Positions 34,572-45,752 of a DNA stretch of 64,000 bases are shown in pieces (the stretch's first letter is position 1; each line of letters opens with the position of its first letter). The notes under the pieces were generated by a model that saw nothing but the letters and a program-made list of their open reading frames with translations, had not been told where the DNA came from and did not search any database. Where the stretch lies: the NCBI RefSeq assembly GCF_036850765.1, contig NC_089492.1:169134296-169198295 (forward strand). The letters are read 5' to 3'. Origin of the DNA: Saccopteryx bilineata (taxonomy: Eukaryota; Chordata; Mammalia; Chiroptera; Emballonuridae). A program made the translations under genes and the position numbers.

Positions 34572-34947
34572 TCTTTTTTTCCTTTTTTAATTTTTAGTAA
34601 AAGGTGGGGAGGCAGAAACAGAATCCCACATGTGCCCCGACCAGGATCTGGCATCACTAAGGGGTGATGATCTCTGCCTATCTGAGGCCCTTGCTCTGTT
34701 GCAACTGGAGCCATTCTGTAGTGCCTGAGGCAGAGGCCATGGAGCCATCCTCAGCTCCTCAGCACCAGGGGCCAACTCGCTCTAATTGAGCCATGGCTGC
34801 AAGAGGAGAGGAGAGGCAGAGAGAGAGAGAGAGAGAGAGAAAGTGAGAGATGGGTGCTTCTCCTGTGTACCCTAACCAGAAATCAAACCCGGACTCCCAT
34901 CCACATGCTGGGCCAATGCTCTATCACTGAGTCAACTGGCCAGGGCC
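34572..34947 (-). mobile_element. Ves-like SINE, 'ggccctgg' lineage, older copy
   Basis: Diverged minus-strand copy with an expanded AG tract (about 34818-34840). Flanking duplication tcctaacttct is at 34561-34571 and 34948-34958. Confidence 0.9.
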
Positions 34948-34958
34948 TCCTAACTTCT

Positions 34959-35829
34959 AACATATCCTCAGATGTCCTCAATGCAGGAACTTTGACTGTT
35001 TGTCTATATGTCTTCTCCAGAATCTGTCACACATGAGATCATAGGCAATTTTGAACTGGATTCAAAGAAGAATGTACATCCTAAAATAGGTGTTGTAATA
35101 TTGATAGTCATTAAAGTTAGAAGAAAAACTGAGTCTGAGGTAGCTCAGAAAAGGATTCTGAAAAGGATGGTCCTTGGCTAGATTTTAATGGATGAGCAAG
35201 ACATGCATAACTGAGGATGATCAAGAGGTGATTCAGCTGGGAAAGGTGTGTGCAAAGGCCTGGAGACTCCAGTACATAGGTGTTTCCAGAAGTTAGTATT
35301 TAAACCAACTGCATAATAACAGAGGCTGCAGTCAAAGCAATCAGGGATCAGGAGGTAAGAGTTTCAAACTCCCAATACAAATACCTACCCAGGAACCCTC
35401 AAAAAGTTCTACTCATAGAGTGAACCTAGAAAACTAAAATACTTCTAAGTACAAGAGACCTGGAGGGGGGGGCAATTTAATTAGATGTAGATTTTTGGGT
35501 TACTTTTCATTAGCCTGTATAGTACACAATTTATTGCAGGGTTGAAACTGCTCTGAATTAGGCCCTGTTTTAAATAAATCAATATTGATGTGCAGAGATT
35601 TTACTGCATTTTCTCTGCAACCAGGCTGTCTGAGTTATTACCATCAGTCAGGCCCTAGCTAGAGAGCCATGTGGTGCCCATGTGATACTCAATCCAAGAG
35701 CAAGGGCCTCCCCTGGCTTCACACAGTCATGATACCAACAGTCCTGACACTGACAGGCTCCAGCCAAGAAAGGGAGCACTGGAAAAATATTTAAGAACAT
35801 ATTTTAAAGTTTTTCAATATGGGTTTTAA
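34959..35829. other. Unassigned sequence
   Basis: No gene or family recognised. It includes, at 34982-35011, a 30-bp stretch that recurs exactly at 36198-36227. Confidence 0.5.
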
Positions 35830-35887
35830 AAAATATGTATATTGCTTTTAAACTTAATTGCATTATGGTCAGAGATCAGCAAGATAT

Positions 35888-35926
<39 letters not shown>

Positions 35927-36085
35927 TTTTTGAGATTTGCCTCATGACCTAGTATATGGACAATTTTTATTAATGTTCCATGCCTTTGAATGTTATTTTA
36001 TATATGGCCTGTCTTCTATGTATATGTAAGATCAAAATTATTATTTTTGACATAAAATCTTTTATATTATTATTTTATCTGCTTG
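35830..36085 (-). mobile_element. Old L1 ORF2 fragment with TTTA microsatellite
   Basis: Antisense L1 endonuclease-region phrases ('attgcattatggtcagag', 'aatgttccatgcctttgaat'). A TTTA repeat of about 12 units lies at 35883-35930. Confidence 0.6.
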
Positions 36086-36089
36086 ATCT

Positions 36090-37015
36090 ATAAGAAAAGT
36101 TGCTCAATGTCACTAATCATTAGAGAAAGGCAATTTAAAACCACAATGAGTTACCACTTCACACCTGTCAGAATGGCACTGGTTAACAAAACAACACTGC
36201 AGGAACTTTGACTGTTTGTCTATATGTGCTGGTGAAGATGTGGAGAAAAGGGAACCCTCCTGCTCTGCTGGTGGGAATGCAGACTGGTGCAGCCACTGTG
36301 GAAAACAGTATGGAGATTCCTCAAAAAATTAAAAATGGAGCTTTGTTATGACCCAGCTATCCCACTTCTAGGGATATATCCTAAGAATTCCAAAACACTA
36401 ATTCAAAAGAAGATATGCACCCCCATGTTTATTTAAGCATTGTTTACAATAGCCAAGATCTGGAAACAGCTCAAGTGCCCATCATTAGACAAGCGGATAA
36501 AAAAGCTGTGGTACCTTTACACAATGGAATACTCCATGGCCATAGAAAAGAACAAAATCTTATCTTTTGTGTTAGCATGGGTGAACTTGGATATTATTAT
36601 GCTAAGTGAAATAAGCCAGCCAGAGAAAGATAAATACCATATTATCTCACTTATATGTGGAATTTAAAGAACACAATAAACTGAGGAACACAACAGAAAC
36701 AGAGGCAGGGTCACAGAGAATAGATGGACAGCTGTCAGAGGGAAGGGGGATGAGGGGATGGTATCAAAGAAGGTGAAGGGATTAGCCAAATTATATATAT
36801 ATAACACATAGTTACAGACAACAGAATAGCAAGTCCCAGAGGACTTAAAAAGGGATGTGATAGGTGGGAGTGGGGCAAAGGGGGTGAAATGGGAACAGAA
36901 ACAGACTTTGCATGGGGCACAGGAGGCATGATGTGGTGGGTAGAGGGTGTTATATTGAGTGGGACAATTGAAACCCTATTAACACAATAAAGTAAAAATA
37001 AAAAGCAATAAAAGA
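36090..37015 (+). mobile_element. 5'-truncated L1 3' end
   Basis: ORF2 C-terminal part ('gaaccctcctgctctgctgg', 'tggaatactccatggccat') through the 3' UTR to an A-rich tail ('acacaataaagtaaaaat'). A 30-bp foreign filler sits at 36198-36227. Confidence 0.85.
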
Positions 37016-37585
37016 GAGAAAAAATACTACAACATTATATAGAAGGAATAAAATTTCAGTTCAGAGATCTAACATAATATTGTTAGAGTTAGGGAAATAT
37101 CAATATATGGATTTTAATGATGACTTCTGAGTTGGTATTCACTCCAAACTCCTGCCTATTATAACCGGTATCCTGGAGGACAATGAAAGATCCTTCTCTG
37201 TTTCTAAAAGAACTATCATGCTTTATCAAGACTTTAATGTCTAGTCACAAGAAAAAAGAATCTAAGATAGACTTTGCTGAGCCTGTCATCAGGAAAATAG
37301 ATATAATGCCCTTTTGAGTTTCTAAGTTTAGTTCAGTTAAAAACCAAAACTATCAGGTAGCATTCACAGGGCACAGAGGGTGTGATAAAGGTGTTATATG
37401 TAAGTGAGTGTAACATTTTAAAGATTTTTTTTTTAAGTAAAATAATCATAGGCGGCTACCTGTGATTTTTCTAGAAACTTTTCTGTCTTGGAAGAAATGG
37501 CTATGCATCTTCACAAGTTAAATAGAGCTAAGAAATGGAGGCATCAGAATGCAGTTGGACAGAGCCAGTGACATCCATTTCAGCT
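37016..37585. other. Unassigned sequence
   Basis: No gene or repeat recognised. Confidence 0.5.
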
Positions 37586-38520
37586 TTAAAACACATTTTT
37601 TATTGAACATAATATACATACATAAAAATGCCCACATTATATGTCCAGCTGAATAAATTTTTACCCCCTGAACATACCTGTTTAACCAGCAGTCAGTTGT
37701 GTGTGTGTGTTTTCATACAGATTTTTATGCCACTTAGCACAATACCTTCTAGGTCCAAGATTTCATTCTTTTTTATGGCTGAATCATATTCTACTGTATA
37801 CATGTACCACTTCTTTATCCATTTGTGTATCAATGAATACTTAGGTTGCTTACATATGTTGGCTTTTGTAAATAATGCTGCAAGTACTATATAATTTCAC
37901 TGATATGTGGAATCTAAAAAACAAAATAAACAAAGAATAGAATGGAAACAAACTCACAGATAAAGAGAACAAACTGATGACTGCCAGATGGGAGGAGGGT
38001 TGAGAAAATGGGCGAAAAAGGTGAAAGGATTAAGTAATAAAGTACCAGTTATAAAACTGATCATTGGGATATAAAGTAGTATATGAAATATAATCAATAA
38101 TATTGTAATAACACTGTACGGTGCCAAGTGGGTACTAGATTCATCAAGGTAATCACTTTGTAAGGTATATAAGTGTCTAATCACTATGTTGTACACCTGA
38201 AACTAATAGAACACTATATGTCAACTATACTTGAAAAATTTTTTAAATCATTAAAAATTAACAAAATAGAAAAATAAAGAAGAATATAATCAACACCCCA
38301 GAAGCCCCTTCATTCTCCTCCACCCTCACCCCCAAAGGTAACCAGTATCCTATTTCTAACACCATGGGTTGGTTTTGTTTGTTTTTGTACTTTTTATAAA
38401 TGGAATCACAGGTATGTTTCCTTTGGTACCTGGCTTCCTTCACAGGTCACATTGTGTGAACACACCACGATTTATTTATCCATTCTACAGCTGATGGACA
38501 TTTGGGGAACTTCCAATCTG
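37586..38520 (-). mobile_element. Old L1 3' end, antisense, split by another L1
   Basis: Antisense 3' UTR and ORF2 tail of an old L1. The left part is 37586-37690 ('cctgtttaaccagc'). It resumes at about 38285 ('caacaccccagaagccc', 'taacaccatgggttgg'). Confidence 0.65.
37700..38270. mobile_element. Probable second twin-primed L1
   Basis: About 37700-37885 is antisense L1 ORF2 tail ('tatggctgaatcatattcta'). At 37886 it switches to the sense strand ('tgatatgtggaatctaaaaa') and continues through a 3' UTR to an A-rich end. The two halves are adjacent parts of one L1. I could not find a clean flanking duplication. Confidence 0.6.
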
Positions 38521-38854
38521 GGGCTGTTAGAAAGGGCCAGCTGCCTGAACATGTACATGGGTTGCAGTGTGCTGGAGTCCTGGACTTCTCCTCACTTGCT
38601 TGAATGCTTCATGGAGCTGTTTGGAACAGCAGTGGCCCCTGAGTTCCTGAAGGCCTTGTCGGGCCTGTCCTTTTCCTGGCAGAAGCAGACCTTAGTGAAG
38701 AAAGGCCACAGATTTCCACCTGTGAAAATGGATTCTTGTTTTCATGAAAAAGTTTTCACCAGAAACTGAGAACAAGTAGGTTATTGTTCGCAGTATCATA
38801 GAAACTTGAGCACCCGGCCACAGGGAATTTGGTTGGAGATAATAAAAAAAATTA
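38521..38854. other. Unassigned sequence with a 105-codon ORF
   Basis: A plus-strand frame (38452-38769) overlaps the end of the old L1 and this segment. I recognise no domain in its product and do not call it a gene. Confidence 0.4.
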
Positions 38855-39316
38855 TCTTACTATTTTTAAATTTTTATTAATTTTAATTTATTGTGTTAAC
38901 ATGGATTCAAGTGTCCCACTCAATATAACATCCTTACCCCACCACCTTGTCCCCCATTACCCTCTCCTTGGCCCTGCTCTCCCTAACTCCCTCTCCCTTT
39001 CCCTTTGGATTTGCTGTCCTCTTATCTGTATCTATGTATTATGTACATATATTTTCACTATTCCCTTCACCTTCTCTGATTCCCCCCCATCCCACTTCCC
39101 TCTGACAGCTGTCCCTCTGATCCCCGTGACCCTACTTCTGCCTCTATTCCGTTCCTCAATTAACTTTGTTCATTAGATTCCACATATAAGTGAGATCATA
39201 TGATATTTGTCTTTCTTTGTCTTAGCATAATAATCACTTAGCATAATAATCTTACTTCACTTAGCATAATAATCTCCAGGTCCATTCATGCCATCACAAA
39301 AGGTAAGATTTCCTTC

Positions 39317-39320
<4 letters not shown>

Positions 39321-39348
<28 letters not shown>

Positions 39349-40867
39349 ATTTTTTTAATGGGGTGACATCAATAAATCAGGATACATATATTCAAAGATA
39401 ACAAGTCCAGGTTATCTTGTCGTTCAATTATGTTGCATACCCACCACCCAAAGTCAGATTGTCCTCTGTCACCTTCTATCTTGTTGTCTTTGTGCCCCTC
39501 CCCACCCCCTATCCCTCTCCCATTCCCCCCTCCCCCCCGTAACCACCACACTCTTGTCAATGTCTCTTAGTTTCACTATTATGTCCCACCTACGTATGGA
39601 ATAATACAGTTCCTGTTTTTTTCTGATTTACTTATTTCGCTTCGTATCATGTTATCAAGATCCCACCATTTTGCTGTAAATGTTCCGATGTCATCATTTC
39701 TTATGGCTGAGTAGTATTCCATAGTGTATATGTGCCACATCTTCTTTATCCAGTCATCTATTGATGGGCTTTTTGGTTGTTTCCATGTCCTGGCCACTGT
39801 GAACAATGCTGCAATAAACATGGGGCTGCATGTGTCTTTACGTATCAATGTTTCTGAGTTTTGGGGATATATACCCAGTAGAGGGATTGCTGGGTCATAA
39901 GGTAGTTCTATTTGCAGTTTTTTGAGGAACCACCATACTTTCTTCCATAATGGTTGTACTACTTTACATTACCACCAACAGTGTATGAGGGTTCCTTTTT
40001 CTCCACAGCCTCTCCAACATTTGCTATTACCTGACTTGCTAATAACAGCTAATCAAACAGGTGTGAGGTGGTATCTCATTGCCGTTTTGATTTGCATTTC
40101 TCTAATAGCTAAAGAAGATGAGCATCTTTTCATATATCTGTTGGCCATTTGTATTTCTTCCTGGGAGAAGTGTCTATTCATATCCTCTTCCCATTTTTTT
40201 ATTGGATTGTTTGTTTGTTTGTTGTTGAGTTTTATGAGTTCTTTGTATATTTTGGATATTAGGCCCTTATCTGAGCTGTTGTTTGAAAAAATCATTTCCC
40301 ATTTAGTTGGCTTTCTGTTTATTTTGTTATCAGTTTCTCTTGCTGAGCAAAAACTTCTTAGTCTGATGTAGTCCCATTCATTAATTTTTGCCTTCACTTC
40401 TCTTGCCATTGGAGTCAAATTCATAAAATGCTCTTTAAAACCCAGGTCCATGAGTTGAGTACCTATGTCTTCTTCTATGTACTTAATTGTTTCAGGTCTT
40501 ATGTTTAGATCTTTGATCCATTTTGAGTTAATTTTTGTACAGGGAGAGAGACTGTAGTCCAGTTTCATTCTTTTGCATGTGGCTTTCCAGTTTTCCCAGC
40601 ACCATTTATTGAAGAGGCTTTCTTTTCTCCATTGTGTGTTGTTGGCCCCTTTATCAAAAATTATTTGACTATATATATGTGGTTTTATTTCTGGACTTTC
40701 TATTCTGTTCCATTGGTCTGAGTGTCTATTTTTCTGCCAATACCATGCTGTTTTGATTGTCGTGGCCCTATAATAGAGTTTGAAGTCAGGTATTGTTATG
40801 CCCCCAGCTTCATTCTTTTTCTTTAGGATTGCTTTGGCTATTCGGGGTTTTTTATAGTTCCATATAT
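39321..40867 (-). mobile_element. L1-E: young 5'-truncated type I L1
   Basis: Long poly(T) (about 39319-39341) then antisense 3' UTR and ORF2 C-terminal half. Perfect 14-bp duplication gatttccttctttt at 39307-39320 and 40868-40881. The ORF2 tail (39848-39579) is open up to its stop after 'PYVGGT', and a 171-codon block (40568-40053) upstream is also open. Confidence 0.95.
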
Positions 40868-41419
40868 GATTTCCTTCTTTTTAATGGCAGCATAGTATTC
40901 CATTGTGTATATGTAACCACAGCTTTTTAATCCACTCATCCACTGACAGACACTTGGGCTGTTTCCAGATCTTGGCTATTGTTAACAATGCTGCCATAAA
41001 CGTAGGAATACATATCTTCTTTTGAATCAGTGATTTGGTATTCTTAGGATATATTTCTAAAAGTGGGACAGCTGGGTCAAAAGACAGTTTTATTTTTCAT
41101 TTTTTGAGGAAACTCCATAATGTTTTCCACAGTGGCTGCACAAGTCAGCATTCCCACAGGAGGGTTCCCTTTTCTTTACACCCTCGCCAGCACTTACTGG
41201 GTGTTGATTTGTTGATGAGCGCCATTCTGACAAGTGTGAGGTGGTATCTCATTGTGGATTTAATTGCATTTCCCTAATGACTGTGATATTGAACACTTTT
41301 TTCATATGCCTATTGGCCATTTGTATGTTCTCCTTTGAAAATTGTCTATTCAGTTCATTTGCCCATTTTTAAATTGGGTTGTTTACCTTCCTGGTGTTGA
41401 GTTTTAGAAATTCTTTATA

Positions 41420-41793
41420 GCCCTGGCCAGTTGGTTCAGCAGTAGAGCATGGGCCCAGCATGTGGAAGTCCCAGGTTTCGATTCCCTGCAAGGGCACACA
41501 GGAAAAGCGCCCATCTGCTTCTCCACACTTCCCTTTCTCCTTCCTCTCTATCTCTTGCTTCCCCTCCCACAGCCAAGGCTCCATTGGAACAAAGTTGGCC
41601 TGGGCACTGAGGATGGCTCCATGGCTTCTGCAGCAGGCACTGGAATGGCTCCAGTTGCAACAGAACAACGCCCCAGATAGGCAGAGCATCGCCCAATGGT
41701 GAGAATGCCAGGTGGATCCCAGTTGGACGCATGCGGGAGTCTTATTGATTACCTCCCTGCTTCTAACTTTAGAAAAATAAAAAATTTTTAAAA
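41420..41793 (+). mobile_element. Ves-like SINE, 'ggccctgg' lineage
   Basis: Starts 'gccctggccagttggttcag'. Duplication agaaattctttata / agaagttctttata at 41406-41419 and 41794-41807. Confidence 0.93.
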
Positions 41794-42183
41794 AGAAGTT
41801 CTTTATAAATTTTGATTATTAACCCCTTATCAGACATATTGGCGAATATGTTCTCCCATGGTGTGGGATGACCTTTTATTTTGTCCATGGTGTCTTTGGT
41901 TGTGCAAAAGCTTTTTAGTTTGATATAGTCCCATTTGTTAATTTTGTCCTTTATTTCACGTGCCAGTGGAGATAAATCAGCAAAAATATTCCTATGAGAG
42001 ATGTCAGAGAGTTTACTGCCTATGTTTTCTTCCAGGATGTTTATAGTTTCACGACTTACATTTAAGTCTTTTATCCATTTTGAGTTTATTTTTGTGAATG
42101 GTGTAAGTTAGGGGTCCAGTTTCATTTTTTTGCAGGTAGCTGTCCAATTTTCCCAACACCATTTACTAAAGAGACTGTCTTTA

Positions 42184-42531
42184 GCTCTGGCCAGTTGGCT
42201 CAGTGGTAGAGCGTTGGCCTGGCGTGCAGGTGTCCCGGGTTTGATTCCTGGCCAGGGCACACAGGAGAAGCGCCCATCTGCTTCTCCACCCTTCACCCTC
42301 TCCTTCCTCTCTGTATCTCTCTTCCCCTCCCTCAGCCAAGGCTCCATTGGAGCAAAGTTGGCCCAGGTGCTGAGGATGGATGGCTCCATGGTCTCTGCCT
42401 CAGGTGCTAGAATGGCTCTGGTTGCAGCAGAGCAACACCCCAGATGGGCAGAGCATTGTTTGGATCCTGGTCAGGCGCATGCGGGAGTCTGTCTGACTGC
42501 CTTCCCGTTTCCAACTTAAAAAAAAAGAGAG
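42184..42531 (+). mobile_element. Ves-like SINE, 'ggccctgg' lineage
   Basis: Starts 'gctctggccagttggctcag'. Perfect duplication agagactgtcttta at 42170-42183 and 42532-42545. Confidence 0.95.
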
Positions 42532-43676
42532 AGAGACTGTCTTTATTGTACTGTATGCTCTTACCTCCTTTGTCAGATATGAATTGACCATAAAGGTGTA
42601 GGTTTATTTCTAGGTTCTCTGCTCTGTTCCATTGATCTCTATGCCTGTCCTTATGCCAGTACCAAGCTGTTTTGATTACTATAGGCTTTTAGTATTAGTT
42701 GATATCAGGAAGTGTGGTACTTCCCACTTTATTCTTTATTTTCAAGATTGCTGAAGGTATTTGTGTTCTTCTTGGTTTCAAGTAAATTTTTGGAATATTT
42801 GTTCCATGTCTTTAAATTATGCCCTTGGTATTTGAATAAGAATTGCATTGAATCTATAGATTCTTTGGGCAATATGGACATTTTAATTATATTTATTCTT
42901 CTATCCATGAACACGGTATATGCTTCCACTTGTTTGTATCTTCCTTGATTTTTTATTTCAATATCTTATAATTCTCCAAGTGCAATTCTTTAACCTCTTG
43001 GTTAAATTTACTCCTAGGTACTTTTTTGTTGTTGTTGCAATTGTGAAAGGAATTGTTTTCTTAATTTCTCTTTTAGACAGTTTATTGTGGTGTATAAAAA
43101 TGCCACTGATTTCTGAATATTAATTTAATATCCTGCCACTTGATGAATTCATTTATCAGATCTAGTATTTTTTGGCTGAGATTTTATGGTTCTCTATGTA
43201 CAGAATTATGTCATCAGCAAATAAATATAGCTTTAGTTCTTCTTTTCCAATTTGGATGCCTTTTATTTCTTCTTCTTGTCTGATTGCTGTGGCTAGGACT
43301 TCAGAACTATGTAGAATAGTTGAAAGGAGCACCCCTGCCTTGTTCCTGATCTTAAGGGGATTTCTTTTAATTTTTGTCTATTGAATATGATGTTGGCTGT
43401 GAGTTTGTAATAGATGGTCTTTATCATGTTGAGGTATGATCCCTGTATCCCCATTTTGCTGAGAGTTTTGATCATAAATGGGTGTGGGGATTTTATCAAA
43501 TGCTTTTTCTGCATCTATTGATATTATCATGTGATTTTTTCCTTCCTTTAGTTTAAGCGTTAAATCACATTGATTAATTTGTGAATATTGTACCAGCCTG
43601 CTCTCCCCAGAATTAATCCACCTGATCATGATGTATGATATTTTTCATGTATTGCTGGATCCAGTTTGCTATTATT

Positions 43677-44423
43677 ATTTTTTTTTTTTTATAATTTTAT
43701 TTTTTTAATGGGGTGACATCAATAAATCAGGATACATATATTCAAAGATAACAAGTCCAGGTTATCTTGTCGTTCAATTATGTTGCATACCCACCACCCA
43801 AAGTCAGATTGTCCTCTGTCACCTTCTATCTTGTTTTCTTTGTGCCCCTCCCACCCCCTATCCCTCTCCCATTCCCCCCTCCCCCCCGTAACCACCACAC
43901 TCTTATCAATGTCTCTTAGTTTCAGTATTATGTCCCACCTACGTATGGAATAATACAGTTCCTGTTTTTTTCTGATTTACTTATTTCGCTTCGTATCATG
44001 TTATCAAGATCCCACCATTTTGCTGTAAATGTTCCGATGTCATCATTTCTTATGGCTAAGTAGTATTCCATAGTGTATATGTGCCACATCTTCTTTATCC
44101 AGTCATCTATTGATGGGCTTTTTGGTTGTTTCCATGTCCTGGCCACTGTGAACAATGCTGCAATAAACATGGGGCTGCATGTGTCTTTACGTATCAATGT
44201 TTCTGAGTTTTGGGGATATATACCCAGTAGAGGGATTGCTGGGTCATAAGGTAGTTCTATTTGCAGTTTTTTGAGGAACCACCATACTTTCTTCCATAAT
44301 GGTTGTACTACTTTACATTCCCACCAACAATGTATGAGGGTTCCTTTTTCTCCACAGCCTCTCCAACATTTGCTATTACCTGACTTGCTAATAACAGCTA
44401 ATCGAACAGGTGTGAGGTGGTAG
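43677..44423 (-). mobile_element. L1-F: young 5'-truncated type I L1, near-twin of L1-E
   Basis: Antisense L1 3' end, almost base-for-base like the same part of L1-E. Duplication agtttgctattatt at 43663-43676 and 44424-44437. The 89-codon ORF2 tail differs from that of L1-E at one residue. Confidence 0.95.
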
Positions 44424-44806
44424 AGTTTGCTATTATTTTGTTGAGAATTTTAGCATCTAAATTCATCAGGGATATTGGCCTATAGTTTTCTTTCTTTGTG
44501 TTGTCTTTGCCTGGTTTTGAAATCAGAATTATGCTCACCTCATAAAAGAAGTTTGGAAGTATTCCCTACTCTTGAATTTTTGAAATAGCTTGAGAAGAAA
44601 AGAAGTTAGTTCTTCTTTGAATATTTGGTAAAATTCACTGTGAAGCCATCTGACCCAGGACTTTTGTTTGTTGGCAGTTTTTTGATAACTGTTTCTATCT
44701 CATTTGATGAAATCGGTCTGGTTAGGTTTTCTGATTCTTCCAGATTAATTTTTGAAAGATTAGTGATTTGAGGAATTTGTCCATTTTGCATAGGTTGTCT
44801 AATTTT

Positions 44807-45752
44807 TTTTAAATAAATAAATTTTTATTTAAATGGGGTGACATCAATAAATCAGGGTACATATATTCAAAGAAAACATTTCCAGGTTATCTTGTCATTT
44901 AGTTCTGTTGCATACCCATCACCCAAAGAGAGATCGTCTTCCATCACCCTCTATCCAGTTTTCTTTGTACCCTTCCCCCACCCTCCCTCCCTCCATCCCT
45001 CCCCCCACCCCCCGTAACCACCACACTCCTGTCCATGTCTCTTAGTCTCACTTTTATGTCCCACCAATGTATGGAATCCTGCAGTTCTTGTTTTTTTCTG
45101 ATTTGCTTATTTCACTCCGCATAATGTTATCAAGATTCCACCAATCTGCTGTAAGTGATCCGATGTCATCATTTCTTCTAGCTGACTAGTATACCATGGT
45201 GTATATGTGCCCCATCTTCTTTATCCAGCCTTCTATTTTTTTTTACAGTGATTAAAAGCCTTTAAGCAAACTCTTGCCCCATACAGCAAGAATCCATAAA
45301 AGAGTAGTGTCCTTAACATGTTCACCAAGTCCAAGTTGGCCCCATCACCATGTCAAATCCCTGAAAAATGCAACCCAACCACAGTTCAGTCTGTTAGGAG
45401 CTGTCACAGGGAGCAGGAGTCCAGGAAAAGTCCACATCCAGGAAAAGTCTGCATGGCACTGGAATTGTTGTCACCATTCTATACTTTGCAGCTCGTGTCC
45501 AAGTCCCAGTGACGGCTGCTTCTAGCTGGTAATGATTCAGGTAGACTGGAGAAGCCATTTGCAGCAAGCGTGGATATGGAGCTTCTGTTCTCCTCTGCCT
45601 GGAGAGATGAGACCAGGTAGCTTTTCCCTGGAGCTCTGCGACTGTGGCATGGTAAAGAGAACCTTGGGATACACTAAGCAGTCTCGGTGTGGCTTCTTCA
45701 GTGTTCCTTGGTTGAAGAGTTCTCTTAGTTTAGTCCAAAGTTGGTTTTTCCC
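44807..45752 (-). mobile_element. Composite L1/ERV retroelement, copy 1 (spliced form)
   Basis: A single retrotransposed unit of 946 bp bounded by a perfect 15-bp duplication, aggttgtctaatttt (44792-44806, 45753-45767). On the element strand, 5' to 3': 74 bp of type II L1 5' UTR (45752-45679), about 434 bp of ERV-derived and unrecognised sequence (45678-45245), an A-run of 9, then a type I-like L1 3' end with ORF2 tail, 3' UTR and poly(A) (about 45236-44807). The middle and the L1 3' part recur in copy 2 at 55892-56762 with the same junction. It has no long ORF of its own. It is most simply an L1-mobilised chimeric RNA. Confidence 0.85.

Noticed and set aside
35883..35930. Regular short repeats (TTTA, AAT, GGTA runs) as CRISPR-like or satellite arrays
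   Set aside because: They are simple microsatellites without unique spacers.
38452..38769. 105-codon plus-strand ORF
   Set aside because: It starts in antisense L1, has no recognisable domain, and length alone is expected by chance in 64 kb.
44807..45752. The L1 5' UTR scrap in composite copy 1 as a separate insertion next to an L1 3' end
   Set aside because: One duplication encloses the whole 946 bp and no internal duplication exists, so a single insertion is the better reading.
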